A stretch of 7,686 nucleotides of DNA, from the NCBI GenBank assembly GCA_018067055.1, contig JAGPVK010000100.1:1-7686 (forward strand). Reading direction: 5' to 3'. The notes below the pieces were generated by a model. The model saw nothing but the letters and a program-made list of their open reading frames with translations. It had not been told where the DNA came from and searched no databases. Made by a program: the position numbers and the translations under genes. Within the stretch, counting starts at the first letter, position 1. Each line of letters starts with the position of its first letter. Shown piece after piece: positions 1 to 6,521 of this stretch. The stretch comes from Sphingomonadales bacterium (lineage in GTDB: Bacteria; Pseudomonadota; Alphaproteobacteria; Sphingomonadales; Sphingomonadaceae).

Positions 1-420
1 AGCATCGTCGAAGCCGCCGGCTTGATGAAGTTCAATGTCCGGATCGGTTGCCCGCAAGGCTATGATTCCGACCCTGAGTTCATAAAGCAAGCCCAGGCCG
101 CAGGTGCCAATATCTCGGTGCACCGCGACGAGAATGAAGCGGTTGCCGGCGCCGATGTTGTCGTGACCGACACATGGGTGTCGATGGGACAGGAACATGT
201 GCACAACAAGCTTGCCGCGATGATGCCCTATCAGGTCAATGACGTGATGATGGAACAGGCCAAGCCCGATGCCCTGTTCCTGCATTGCCTGCCCGCGCAC
301 CGCGGCGAGGAAGTCATGCCGTCGGTGATCGACGGACCGCAGTCGGTCGTCTGGGACGAGGCAGAGAACCGGATCCATGCACAGAAGTCCGTGCTTCGCT
401 GGTGCTTCGGCCAGATCTGA
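1..420 (+). CDS. argF: Ornithine carbamoyltransferase, C-terminal part (5' end outside window)
   Basis: This is the last 139 residues of ornithine carbamoyltransferase, the cytoplasmic arginine-synthesis enzyme that makes citrulline from ornithine and carbamoyl phosphate. The family is usually a little over 300 residues, so slightly less than half is present: essentially the ornithine-binding domain. Visible signatures are DTWVSMGQE at fragment residues 57-65, which contains the SMG ornithine-binding loop, and HCLPAHR at 95-101, which holds the conserved cysteine near the ornithine site. HCLPAHR separates it from aspartate carbamoyltransferase. The frame is open from base 1, so the true start lies upstream. 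The stop TGA (418-420) shares its last base with the ATG of hslO, which suggests co-transcription and translational coupling. Identity is secure from the motifs; the regulation of the gene cannot be seen here. Confidence 0.95.
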   Translation, partial: SIVEAAGLMKFNVRIGCPQGYDSDPEFIKQAQAAGANISVHRDENEAVAGADVVVTDTWVSMGQEHVHNKLAAMMPYQVNDVMMEQAKPDALFLHCLPAHRGEEVMPSVIDGPQSVVWDEAENRIHAQKSVLRWCFGQI

Positions 421-1322
421 TGGTGGACATTGCACTGACCGACAGCATATTGTCCTTTGCGATCCCGGCGAAACATTGTCGCGGGCGGGTTGTCCGGCTC
501 GGGCCCGCGCTTGACGAAATCTTGGCGGCGCATGCTTATCCGCCACTGATCCGGGACATATTGGCAGAAGCTGTCTGTCTGACCGCAATGCTCGGCGCGT
601 TGCTGAAGGACGAAGGATCACAGCTGACCTTGCAGGCGCAAACCGAGGCCGGCGTGATCAGCCTTCTCGCCTGCGACTATAAGGACGGCGCCTTGCGCGG
701 TTATGTCGAATTTGATCGGGAACGGTTCGCCTCTCAGCCGGTTGCGCCGAGCCTGATGGCGTTATTCGGCAAGGGCTATCTGGCGATCACTTTTGATTTG
801 CCGGAACCCCGTGGTCGCAATCAGGGTATTGTTCCACTGGAAGGCGGCAGTCTTTCGGAAGCGGTGCAGAATTATTTCTTCCAGTCCGAACAGATTCCGA
901 CGCTTATCCGGGTCGCAGTTGATGAGACCGCAGAGGGAATTTCCGCTGGTGGCCTATTGGTACAGCATCTTCCCGAAGGGGAAGAAGGCCGCGAACGGCT
1001 GCACGTGCAACTCGACCACCCGGAATGGGAACATGTCGAGATCATGGGCAGCACCATTACGCCAGCAGAACTGACCGGAATCGCATTGCCGCTGGAGGAT
1101 ATTTTGTGGCGTCTCTTCAGCGAGAGCGATGAAGTGATGGTTTTGAACGGTAAACCGTGCGTTAAGGGATGCCGCTGTAATGAAGATCATATCCGGGACG
1201 TGATCGCGCGTTTTCCGAAAGAAGATAAGGATGATATGGTCGACCAGGACGGAAATATCGCAATTGACTGCGCCTTTTGCAGCAAGACATTCACGATTTC
1301 GGGCGCCAGCCTGAACAATTGA
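420..1322 (+). CDS. hslO: Hsp33 family redox-regulated molecular chaperone
   Basis: This 300-residue protein matches the family's usual length of about 290-300. Hsp33 is a cytoplasmic holdase: when reduced its C-terminal cysteines bind zinc and it is inactive; oxidation releases zinc, forms disulfides and activates binding of unfolding proteins. The zinc site is complete: C251-R-C253 (in GCRCNEDH) and C284-A-F-C287, the CXC plus CXXC pattern of the family. The N-terminal domain shows the expected FDRERF-like and GGSLSEAVQNYFFQSEQIPT segments; the last is a strong Hsp33 signature. The frame is open further upstream to 285, but there it lies inside argF and gives non-family sequence, so I chose the ATG at 420, which overlaps the argF stop in TGATG. 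A GTG one codon later (423) is a minor alternative. No clear Shine-Dalgarno precedes it, consistent with coupling to argF. Confidence 0.95.
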   Translation: MVDIALTDSILSFAIPAKHCRGRVVRLGPALDEILAAHAYPPLIRDILAEAVCLTAMLGALLKDEGSQLTLQAQTEAGVISLLACDYKDGALRGYVEFDRERFASQPVAPSLMALFGKGYLAITFDLPEPRGRNQGIVPLEGGSLSEAVQNYFFQSEQIPTLIRVAVDETAEGISAGGLLVQHLPEGEEGRERLHVQLDHPEWEHVEIMGSTITPAELTGIALPLEDILWRLFSESDEVMVLNGKPCVKGCRCNEDHIRDVIARFPKEDKDDMVDQDGNIAIDCAFCSKTFTISGASLNN

Positions 1323-1332
1323 ATCCTGTCGA

Positions 1333-1355
1333 AAATATGGCAAGCTGCCAAATTT
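1333..1355 (+). terminator. Imperfect hairpin just after hslO, possible weak terminator
   Basis: Ten bases after the hslO stop is an imperfect inverted repeat: AAAT-A-TGGCA, loop AGC, TGCCA-A-ATTT. The inner stem is five pairs (1338-1342 with 1346-1350), then one A-A mismatch and four A-T pairs. There is no real U-tract after it, only the ATTT that belongs to the stem, so it would be at best a weak intrinsic terminator or a 3'-end-stabilising structure. Its position right after a stop codon and before a gap is the main support. Confidence 0.3.
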
Positions 1356-1387
1356 GTCGAATATCTCCTATCGATCGCCGCATTTGG

Positions 1388-1426
1388 CGACAATATTGGC
1401 CACGATTCGAGAATATGACGCATATT
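1388..1426. promoter_or_regulatory. Palindrome cluster in the leader of the small secreted protein gene
   Basis: The 145-base gap between hslO and the next gene is AT-rich and holds two clean palindromes: CAATATTG at 1391-1398, and AATATG-ACG-CATATT at 1412-1426 (six-base arms around three bases). The second ends 41 bases before the ATG at 1468, a place where an operator or promoter element could sit. I see no convincing -35/-10 pair, and no known regulator's site is recognised. AT-rich palindromes of this size can arise by chance, so this is only a candidate. Confidence 0.25.
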
Positions 1427-1467
1427 ACCGCAAGATTATCCGCAACCAAACTGACAGGAAAAATACA

Positions 1468-1875
1468 ATGAAAGGCTTGAGACTGATCAAAATCATCAGC
1501 GCAACAGCCGCAATCCTGTCCGGATTTGCGATAGCTGCGCCGGCACAGACGCCGGGGATGGCTTTGCTGGATGGGCTGACGCCGGGCGAGTGGACATTGA
1601 AAGAACGGGGTTCTCGCGAACCCGGCCAGAAAGTCTGTCTGGGAAATCCCGAATTGCTGCTGCAAATCCAGCATGGCAATACCGCCTGTACCCGCTACGT
1701 GATTGAAAATAGCCCCCGAAAGCTCCGGGTCAGCTATAGATGCGGACGGGCCGGTCAGGGCGTGACCGAAATCAAGCTGGAATCCAGCAGTCTCGTGCAG
1801 ATAAACTCTCAAGGTATACGCAATAATGCGCCATTTTCGGTCGCTATGGAAGGTCGCCGGACCGGCAGCTGCTAG
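1468..1875 (+). CDS. Small exported protein, DUF3617-like, four cysteines
   Basis: This encodes 135 residues. The N-terminus is a typical Sec signal peptide: basic residues (K2, R5, K8), a hydrophobic core at about 9-24, and a likely cleavage after APA near residue 26, giving a mature protein of about 109 residues in the periplasm. The mature part begins with a LDGLTPGEWTLKER segment and carries four cysteines (C57, C74, C92, C135, the last being the terminal residue), suggesting two disulfides. The pattern resembles small sphingomonad proteins annotated as DUF3617 domain-containing; I recall this from memory, and the function is unknown. The ATG at 1468 has AGGAA seven bases upstream and places the signal peptide correctly; the open frame back to 1354 gives non-signal sequence. 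It lies 70 bases before queC on the same strand, but nothing suggests a role in queuosine synthesis. Confidence 0.8.
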   Translation: MKGLRLIKIISATAAILSGFAIAAPAQTPGMALLDGLTPGEWTLKERGSREPGQKVCLGNPELLLQIQHGNTACTRYVIENSPRKLRVSYRCGRAGQGVTEIKLESSSLVQINSQGIRNNAPFSVAMEGRRTGSC

Positions 1876-1945
1876 CTCCTGATCCTGAGCGCAATTTACG
1901 CACAATACTTGCGCCGCGCAGGCAAGGGGATTAGCGGGACGCATC

Positions 1946-2632
1946 ATGACTTCCGAATCAGAATCAGCGATCATCTTATTGTCCGGTGGGCTCGACTCCA
2001 TGGTGTCTGCAGCGATCGCCGCGGAGCAGGGCTATCGTCTGATCGCGCTGACCGTCGATTATAATCAGCGCCACAAGATCGAACTGCAATCGGCTCAGAA
2101 GATCGCCGCCAATTTGAATGTGGCCGAACATATCATTCTCCCGCTCGATCTGAGCCGCTTTGGCGGATCGGCGCTGACCGCAGATATCGATGTGCCGAAA
2201 ACCGGGGTTACCAACGATATTCCGGTGACCTATGTGCCCGCCCGCAACCTCATTTTTCTTTCGCTGACCCTCGGTTTGGCCGAGGCGCGCGGCGCGCGGG
2301 ATATTTTCATCGGCGTGAATGCGCTGGACTATTCCGGTTATCCGGACTGCCGACCCGAATTTATCGAAGGGTTCGAGCGACTGGCCGATCTGGCAACCAA
2401 GGCGGGTGATCAAGGTAGCGGATTTCATATCCAGACCCCGCTTCAGCACATGACCAAGGCTGACATCGCCAGGGAAGCTATGCGGCTCGAGGTTGATCCT
2501 GCCTGGAGCTGGTCCTGCTATGACCCGGCAGAAGGCAATCTGCACTGCGGATTATGCGACAGTTGTCGGTTACGGCAAAAGGGATTTGAAGAGGCCGGCA
2601 TTGCCGATCCGACGCGATACGCAACACCATGA
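1946..2632 (+). CDS. queC: 7-cyano-7-deazaguanine (preQ0) synthase
   Basis: QueC is an ATP-dependent enzyme that converts 7-carboxy-7-deazaguanine and ammonia to preQ0, a precursor of the queuosine tRNA modification. At 228 residues it is normal for the family. The N-terminal PP-loop ATP-binding motif SGGLDS is at residues 13-18. A C-terminal zinc site of four cysteines is complete: C191, C201, C204 and C207 in the pattern C-x9-C-x2-C-x2-C. The middle has the expected VPARNLIFLSLTLGLAEA and IGVNALDYSGYPDCRPEF segments, both strong QueC signatures. The start ATG at 1946 is preceded by GGGA (1936-1939), six bases away, with AAGGGG slightly further up. Its end overlaps the queE start by four bases (ATGA), so the two are almost certainly one transcript. 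No preQ1-type riboswitch is recognisable in the 70 bases upstream. Confidence 0.97.
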   Translation: MTSESESAIILLSGGLDSMVSAAIAAEQGYRLIALTVDYNQRHKIELQSAQKIAANLNVAEHIILPLDLSRFGGSALTADIDVPKTGVTNDIPVTYVPARNLIFLSLTLGLAEARGARDIFIGVNALDYSGYPDCRPEFIEGFERLADLATKAGDQGSGFHIQTPLQHMTKADIAREAMRLEVDPAWSWSCYDPAEGNLHCGLCDSCRLRQKGFEEAGIADPTRYATP

Positions 2633-3273
2633 GCTACGCGGTAAAGGAGATATTCCTGACCCTGCAGGGGGAAGGCGTGCATGCGGGACGTCGAGCCGTC
2701 TTTGTGCGTTTTACCGGATGCAATCTGTGGTCCGGGCTGGAAAGGGATCGCGCCAAGGCAATCTGCCAATTTTGCGATACCGACTTTGTCGGGATGGATG
2801 GAGAGGGTGGCGGACGCTTTGCAACCGCTGACAATCTGGTCAAGGCAGTGGCAGAAACGTGGGGCAGCGACAGGGACTCGCGCTTCGTGGTTCTGACCGG
2901 TGGCGAACCTATGCTGCAAGTGGATAAGGCGCTGATCGACGCGCTGCACGCCGAAGGCTTTTTCATCGCTATCGAATCGAACGGGACCCTGGTCGTACCA
3001 CGTACGATCGACTGGATCTGCATCAGCCCGAAAGCGCAGAGCGACACGGTCCAGCGGTCAGGCGATGAACTGAAACTGGTCTGGCCACAGGATGACAGCA
3101 ACTGGCAGGCGATGCAAAGCTGGGACTTTTCCAACTTGCTGCTGCAACCCAAGGATGCGATTGCCGACCCTGCCGCTAGCCAGGCCAATCTCGAACAGGC
3201 CATAGCCTTTGTCCAGGCCCATCCGAAATGGCGTTTGTCGCTACAGAATCACAAGATACTCGGACTGGCCTGA
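2629..3273 (+). CDS. queE: 7-carboxy-7-deazaguanine synthase (radical SAM)
   Basis: QueE is the radical SAM enzyme that rearranges 6-carboxytetrahydropterin into 7-carboxy-7-deazaguanine, the substrate of the QueC encoded just upstream. The protein has 214 residues, typical of the short bacterial form. Near the N-terminus is LTLQGEG (10-16), the substrate-side signature. The 4Fe-4S cysteines are C31, C46 and C49, giving CX14CX2C, the unusual spacing known for one QueE class, in place of the classic CX3CX2C. TGGEP (90-94) is the SAM-binding GGE motif, and ESNGT (116-120) and ISPK (132-135) are further family segments. The ATG at 2629 overlaps the queC stop. The preceding pathway enzyme QueD is not in this window, so it must be encoded elsewhere if the pathway is complete. 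Confidence 0.96.
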   Translation: MSYAVKEIFLTLQGEGVHAGRRAVFVRFTGCNLWSGLERDRAKAICQFCDTDFVGMDGEGGGRFATADNLVKAVAETWGSDRDSRFVVLTGGEPMLQVDKALIDALHAEGFFIAIESNGTLVVPRTIDWICISPKAQSDTVQRSGDELKLVWPQDDSNWQAMQSWDFSNLLLQPKDAIADPAASQANLEQAIAFVQAHPKWRLSLQNHKILGLA

Positions 3274-3277
3274 TCAT

Positions 3278-3556
3278 TCATTCTGCAGGTTTTTCTGCAG
3301 ATTCTTTTTCGTCAGCCGGCGCAGCATCTTTTTCTTTTTTCGCGTCAGAACTTGCCTCTTCTTCCGCGCCGGTCGGGTCTGTTTTCTGAATCGTATCGAC
3401 ATCGACCATATCGTCGCTGATCGTGCCATCTATGACATCGACGTCGTCCATCCGGGTTTCGGTGACATCGCCAGCATCGGGCCCATCGTTGCCGGAACAG
3501 GCGGCAATGGTCAGGCTGAGCAGCGCCGTAGCGGCGATTCTGGGATATTTGAGCAT
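3278..3556 (-). CDS. Small acidic lipoprotein of unknown function
   Basis: This encodes 92 residues. The N-terminus has basic residues (K3, R6), a hydrophobic stretch (about 7-17) and a lipobox IAAC with C20, so it should be processed by signal peptidase II and anchored to a membrane by a lipidated cysteine. S21 at the +2 position would favour the outer membrane by the rules known from enterobacteria. The mature part is low-complexity: first a Asp/Val/Thr-rich stretch (about 27-59), then an Ala/Glu/Lys/Asp-rich tail with repeated EK and DEK-like runs. It looks disordered and strongly acidic, and I recognise no domain. The frame extends upstream into lipB (to a TTG at 3619), but the signal peptide and the strong ribosome site place the start at 3556. 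It lies 34 bases downstream of lipB on the same strand and converges on queE with a four-base gap. Confidence 0.8.
   Translation of the reverse strand: MLKYPRIAATALLSLTIAACSGNDGPDAGDVTETRMDDVDVIDGTISDDMVDVDTIQKTDPTGAEEEASSDAKKEKDAAPADEKESAEKPAE
3282..3309 (+). terminator. Rho-independent terminator of queC-queE
   Basis: Eight bases after the queE stop is a perfect seven-pair stem, TCTGCAG (3282-3288) with CTGCAGA (3295-3301), loop GTTTTT, followed directly by TTCTTTTT (3302-3309). Stem plus T-run on the plus strand fits an intrinsic terminator for queE. On the minus strand there is no T-run after the stem, so it would act in one direction only. It lies wholly within the last codons of the convergent lipoprotein gene, so the same bases also code for the Ala/Glu/Lys/Pro tail of that protein. 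The stem is short and only moderately GC-rich, hence moderate confidence. Confidence 0.55.
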
Positions 3557-3562
3557 GGCTTG

Positions 3563-3568
3563 TCCTCT
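3563..3568 (-). promoter_or_regulatory. Ribosome binding site of the acidic lipoprotein gene
   Basis: On the minus strand AGAGGA lies six bases before the ATG at 3556. This near-consensus Shine-Dalgarno decides the start in favour of the lipoprotein signal peptide and against the longer reading from 3619, which would overlap lipB and place 21 non-signal residues in front of the signal sequence. Confidence 0.75.
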
Positions 3569-3590
3569 TTTGATCGATCCATTATCGAAC

Positions 3591-4256
3591 CTACATAGAC
3601 CGGGACTGGGCCCGATCAATGGCTTTCAGGAAGCTGTCAGCGGTTTTTCGCAACGCCTCGTCAAACGCCTGAAGGTCTGTTGCGATACCCAATTGGGCCA
3701 GGCTGGTCACCGGATATTCGCTGATCCCGCAGGGAATGATCCCACCGAAATGGCTGAGGTCCGGATCGATGTTGACCGAAAAGCCGTGCATCGTCACCCA
3801 TTTGCGGATGCGGATACCGATCGCGCCAATCTTGGCTTCCTGCCCGTCCGGTGTGTCGCACCAGATACCGACACGGCCATCTACCGCGCGCGCTGTTACC
3901 CCAAATTCTGCCAGCGCCGCTATCACCCAGGCTTCCAGTGCGTGGACAAAGCCGCGCACATCCGCGTTGCGTTTCTTCAGATCGAGGATGACATAGCCAA
4001 CCCTTTGCCCCGGCCCATGATAGGTGTGGCGGCCCCCGCGACCGGTATCATAGACCGGGAATGCCTCGCTGAGCAGTTCTGCGGGATCGGAGCTGGTGCC
4101 GGCGGTATAGAGTGGTGGATGCTCGAGCAGCCAGATCAGCTCCTTCGCTTCACCGCTCTGAACCGCCGCGTTGCGCCGTTCCATTTCGGCGAGCGCCTCC
4201 GGATATTCAACTTTTCCGGGCGAAATACGCCATTCGATATCATTGGGACTGGTCAT
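3591..4256 (-). CDS. lipB: Lipoyl(octanoyl) transferase
   Basis: LipB moves octanoate from acyl carrier protein to a lysine on lipoyl domains (such as those of pyruvate and 2-oxoglutarate dehydrogenases), before LipA adds the sulfurs. The protein has 221 residues, normal for the family. Key segments are [11 protein letters not shown] (45-55), [17 protein letters not shown] (72-88), [18 protein letters not shown] (141-158) with the catalytic lysine K142, and IIPCGI (173-178) with the catalytic cysteine C176 that forms the thioester with octanoate. Both catalytic residues are therefore present. The frame is open 43 codons further upstream, but there the sequence is unlike the family and overlaps the divergent membrane-protein gene; the ATG at 4256 begins the family-like region. 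No strong Shine-Dalgarno is visible before it. It is divergent from the gene at 4329 across 72 bases and likely co-transcribed with the lipoprotein gene downstream. Confidence 0.96.
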   Translation of the reverse strand: MTSPNDIEWRISPGKVEYPEALAEMERRNAAVQSGEAKELIWLLEHPPLYTAGTSSDPAELLSEAFPVYDTGRGGRHTYHGPGQRVGYVILDLKKRNADVRGFVHALEAWVIAALAEFGVTARAVDGRVGIWCDTPDGQEAKIGAIGIRIRKWVTMHGFSVNIDPDLSHFGGIIPCGISEYPVTSLAQLGIATDLQAFDEALRKTADSFLKAIDRAQSRSM

Positions 4257-4328
4257 AGAAATTTCGTGCACTTTTGCTGGCCGGGTGGCAAGAGCTGGCG
4301 ACAGAGAAACCGATGCGGGAGCGAGAAC

Positions 4329-5081
4329 ATGAAGCTGGACTATATGCAAAGCTGGAATGGTGCGATGGCTCTGCTTGGCGCGCATAAAGAAGCAATATTG
4401 GCGATTGCCGGCGTGTTTATCTTCCTGCCGACCTTGTTATTCGCGCAATATGTCACGCCGCCGGTATTTAATGGCGATGAAGACATGAATGCTATCATCG
4501 CCATCTATTCCGCCTATTTTGATGAACATTCGCTGCCGATCATTGCATCCAATCTGGTGATCAGCTTCGGCAGTCTGGCGATCTATTTTGCCCTCGCCCC
4601 TTCTCGCAACAATACCGTGGCGGAAAATCTTGTCAGTGCGCTGAAAATATTCGTGATTTATCTGATCGCCAATCTGCTGATTGCCGTTGTCGCTTTGCCA
4701 GGATTCATTCTGTTCATCATTCCCGGGCTGTACCTGAGTTCCCGATTGCTTCTCGTGCCGATGGTGATCGTCAATGAAGGGGAGCGCAATCCCATCGAGT
4801 CGCTCAAGCGAAGCTGGTCCCTGACCAGCAATAACGGGTTTTCGATCCTGCTGTTCGTGCTGATCATCGCGGTGGTCGGCACCATCACCATCGGTGTTTT
4901 GGAATCGGTCACCGGAGTCGTTGCCGGATTGGCCACCGGCGGCACCGGCTGGCCATTCGTCGAAAATCTGGTCGCCGCGCTGACCGGCACAGCCTTTCAA
5001 CTGGTCCTCACCGCCGTGATTACATCTATCTATATCGAGCTGACCGGCAAGAATAGCAAAGTCAGCGATATTTTTACCTGA
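4329..5081 (+). CDS. Polytopic membrane protein, YciC / GPDPase-membrane-domain type
   Basis: This encodes 250 residues, mostly hydrophobic, with about five or six membrane segments at roughly 21-40, 68-90, 103-124, 126-148, 170-198 and 213-236. A short polar stretch [21 protein letters not shown] (149-169 region) matches the hallmark of YciC/UPF0259-like proteins and of the membrane domain found in some glycerophosphodiester phosphodiesterases, where an amphipathic E-x-L-x-R-S-W-x-L-T segment links two membrane segments. There is no catalytic phosphodiesterase domain, so an enzymatic role should not be assumed; the function is unknown. The ATG at 4329 has GGGAG (4317-4321) seven bases upstream. 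The same frame stays open back to 3423 across lipB, but that is antisense reading. Its 3' end overlaps the convergent acetyltransferase gene by eight bases. Confidence 0.8.
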   Translation: MKLDYMQSWNGAMALLGAHKEAILAIAGVFIFLPTLLFAQYVTPPVFNGDEDMNAIIAIYSAYFDEHSLPIIASNLVISFGSLAIYFALAPSRNNTVAENLVSALKIFVIYLIANLLIAVVALPGFILFIIPGLYLSSRLLLVPMVIVNEGERNPIESLKRSWSLTSNNGFSILLFVLIIAVVGTITIGVLESVTGVVAGLATGGTGWPFVENLVAALTGTAFQLVLTAVITSIYIELTGKNSKVSDIFT

Positions 5082-5673
5082 GGACAGGAACGTGGGGAGC
5101 CGCTGTCTCCGGCAAATCGCCGGTCAGCCGCGGATCGATCATCTGGCCGATCTGCTGCCTGAAAATGCGGAACCCGCTGCGCTGGTAAAAGGGCAGGGCG
5201 CGCGGCGAATCTTGCGTGCAGGTATGCAGCCAGACGCGCTTGATCCCGTCGCGCCAGGCCTTGTCCAGCGCCTGATTCATCATCCAGCGACCATGGCCCA
5301 GGCCATTCAGCCCTGGTATCAATCCGAAAAATGCGATTTCGCATTCGCCCGACACCCGAAAATCCAGTTCGATAAAACCAACCGGCTCTTGCCCGTCCCG
5401 GACGATGGAAAGTTCGACTGCCGGATCGTGCAGAATCGCCTTCAGATCATCTGCATCCATCAATAGCCGCGAAATCCACAGCCACGGCTCGCCGACTTTC
5501 CGAAACAGTGCGAGATAATCGGCAACCACCGGATCTGGCCAGCGTTCCAGAACCAAGCTGGAACTGTCCGCCGCCAGCGCCGGCTTTGCCAGCATTTCCA
5601 AATGCGTGACGATGGTTGCGACATGCCCTTTTGGAACATCTTCAAGCCGCTCCGCCAGACGATTCAGACCCAT
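5074..5673 (-). CDS. GNAT family N-acetyltransferase
   Basis: This encodes 199 residues with a GNAT fold in the second half: strands at about 86-92 and 96-104 with PVGFIELD, then CEIAFFGL (111-118), an acetyl-CoA pyrophosphate-binding loop NGLGHG (123-128; consensus Q/R-x-x-G-x-G/A, with Asn in place of Q/R), and the motif-B region TCTQDSPRALPFYQRSGF (151-168). The first 65 residues are an extension with no recognised domain. The substrate cannot be read from the sequence; GNAT enzymes acetylate many amines, including protein N-termini, antibiotics and small metabolites. The start ATG at 5673 sits inside the last codons of hemF (10-base overlap), with only a weak ribosome site, so translation is likely coupled to hemF. 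An internal Met at residue 27 is a less likely start. Its 3' end overlaps the convergent membrane-protein gene by eight bases. Confidence 0.88.
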   Translation of the reverse strand: MGLNRLAERLEDVPKGHVATIVTHLEMLAKPALAADSSSLVLERWPDPVVADYLALFRKVGEPWLWISRLLMDADDLKAILHDPAVELSIVRDGQEPVGFIELDFRVSGECEIAFFGLIPGLNGLGHGRWMMNQALDKAWRDGIKRVWLHTCTQDSPRALPFYQRSGFRIFRQQIGQMIDPRLTGDLPETAAPHVPVLR

Positions 5674-6521
5674 TTGGCTTCGGGCGGAAGGCTCATTAAT
5701 ATTGCGTCGACATTGCCGCCGGTCTTGAGACCGAAGGTGGTGCCCCTGTCATAGACAAGGTTAAACTCGGCATAGCGCCCGCGCCATTCCAGCTGTTGCT
5801 GCTTTTCCTCTGGGGTCCATTCCGTTGCCATGCGTTTGCGGACCAATTTCGGAAATATATCCAGAAAGGCGCGTCCGACATCCTGGGTAAAGGCGAAATG
5901 GCGGTCGAAATCGGAGTCGTGATCGAGTTCGATATGATCGTAGAATATGCCGCCAACGCCGCGGTGCACATTGCGGTGAGGAATATAGAAATAATCATCT
6001 GCCCATTTTTTGAACCGGGGATAATATTCCGGATTATGCGGCGCACAGGCAGAGCGGAACCGGGCATGAAATTCCTCGGTGTCCTCGTCATAGACAAGCG
6101 CCGGATTAAGATCAGCACCGCCGCCAAACCAGCGTTTGGTCGTGCACAGGAAACGCGTGTTCATATGCACATTGGGGACATGCGGATTCGCCATATGCGC
6201 AACCAGACTGATACCGGTTGCAAAAAACCGCGGATCATTTTCCGCGCCATTGATCTGGCCCTGAAATTCCTCACTGAACGTGCCATCAACGGTGGAGATG
6301 TTCACGCCGACTTTTTCGAAGATCTTGCCTTTCATCAGGCCCTGCACACCGCCGCCGCCGGGGCTGCCGTCGGGGTTTTGGCGATCCCAGGGAATATAGT
6401 CGAACGTCGCTTCGCTGCCAGCTTCCGCTTCTATCTTCTCAAATTCCGCACAGATATCGTCGCGTAGCTGTTTGAACCACGTCTGGGCTGTCTGCTGCTG
6501 ATTATCCAATTTTGTCGTCAT
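5664..6521 (-). CDS. hemF: Oxygen-dependent coproporphyrinogen III oxidase
   Basis: HemF decarboxylates two propionates of coproporphyrinogen III to vinyl groups, using oxygen, to make protoporphyrinogen IX in the haem pathway. The protein has 285 residues, near the family's usual 300. Signatures in order: PGGGGVQGLMKG (54-65), the HMANPHVPNVHMNTR segment (109-123) with conserved histidines, WFGGGADLNP (131-140), HRNVHRGVGGIFYDH (182-196) and EFNLVYDRGTTFGLKTGGN (252-270). These cover the conserved core, and nothing is missing. It needs oxygen, so the organism makes haem under aerobic conditions; an anaerobic HemN may exist elsewhere. The ATG at 6521 overlaps the trmL stop by four bases (ATGA), and its own stop overlaps the acetyltransferase start, so the three genes form one unit. 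Haem made here is needed by the bc1 complex whose petA lies divergently upstream. Confidence 0.97.
   Translation of the reverse strand: MTTKLDNQQQTAQTWFKQLRDDICAEFEKIEAEAGSEATFDYIPWDRQNPDGSPGGGGVQGLMKGKIFEKVGVNISTVDGTFSEEFQGQINGAENDPRFFATGISLVAHMANPHVPNVHMNTRFLCTTKRWFGGGADLNPALVYDEDTEEFHARFRSACAPHNPEYYPRFKKWADDYFYIPHRNVHRGVGGIFYDHIELDHDSDFDRHFAFTQDVGRAFLDIFPKLVRKRMATEWTPEEKQQQLEWRGRYAEFNLVYDRGTTFGLKTGGNVDAILMSLPPEAKWV

Noticed and set aside
285..419. Longer hslO reading from 285
   Set aside because: The extra 45 residues lie inside argF in another frame and are Arg-rich shadow sequence unlike any Hsp33 N-terminus.
1876..1945. preQ1-type riboswitch before queC, suggested by the hairpin GCGCAA (1889-1894) / TTGCGC (1909-1914)
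   Set aside because: The expected A-rich tail and pseudoknot partner of preQ1 classes are not visible, and a six-pair stem with a 14-base loop is common by chance. A covariance-model search would settle it.
1291..2001. 236-residue open frame on the minus strand across the small secreted protein gene
   Set aside because: It is antisense to a gene with a clear signal peptide and ribosome site and to the start of queC; the translation has no recognisable domain and odd Cys/Gln-rich composition.
3300..3345. T-rich tracts on the plus strand as a second terminator or phase-variable repeat
   Set aside because: They are the complement of Lys/Glu-rich codons in the lipoprotein tail; no stem precedes the second tract, and no single-base run is long enough to suggest slippage.
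3423..4328. Long open frame on the plus strand leading into the membrane-protein gene (would make a 552-residue protein)
   Set aside because: It runs antisense through all of lipB, which has intact catalytic residues; the extra sequence is Arg/Pro/Cys-rich with no domain, and the ATG at 4329 has a good ribosome site.
4257..4385. Longer lipB reading from 4385
   Set aside because: The extra 43 residues overlap the divergent membrane-protein start and its ribosome site and do not resemble LipB.
5796..6467. 223-residue open frame on the plus strand opposite hemF
   Set aside because: It is antisense to the fully conserved HemF core and has no domain of its own.
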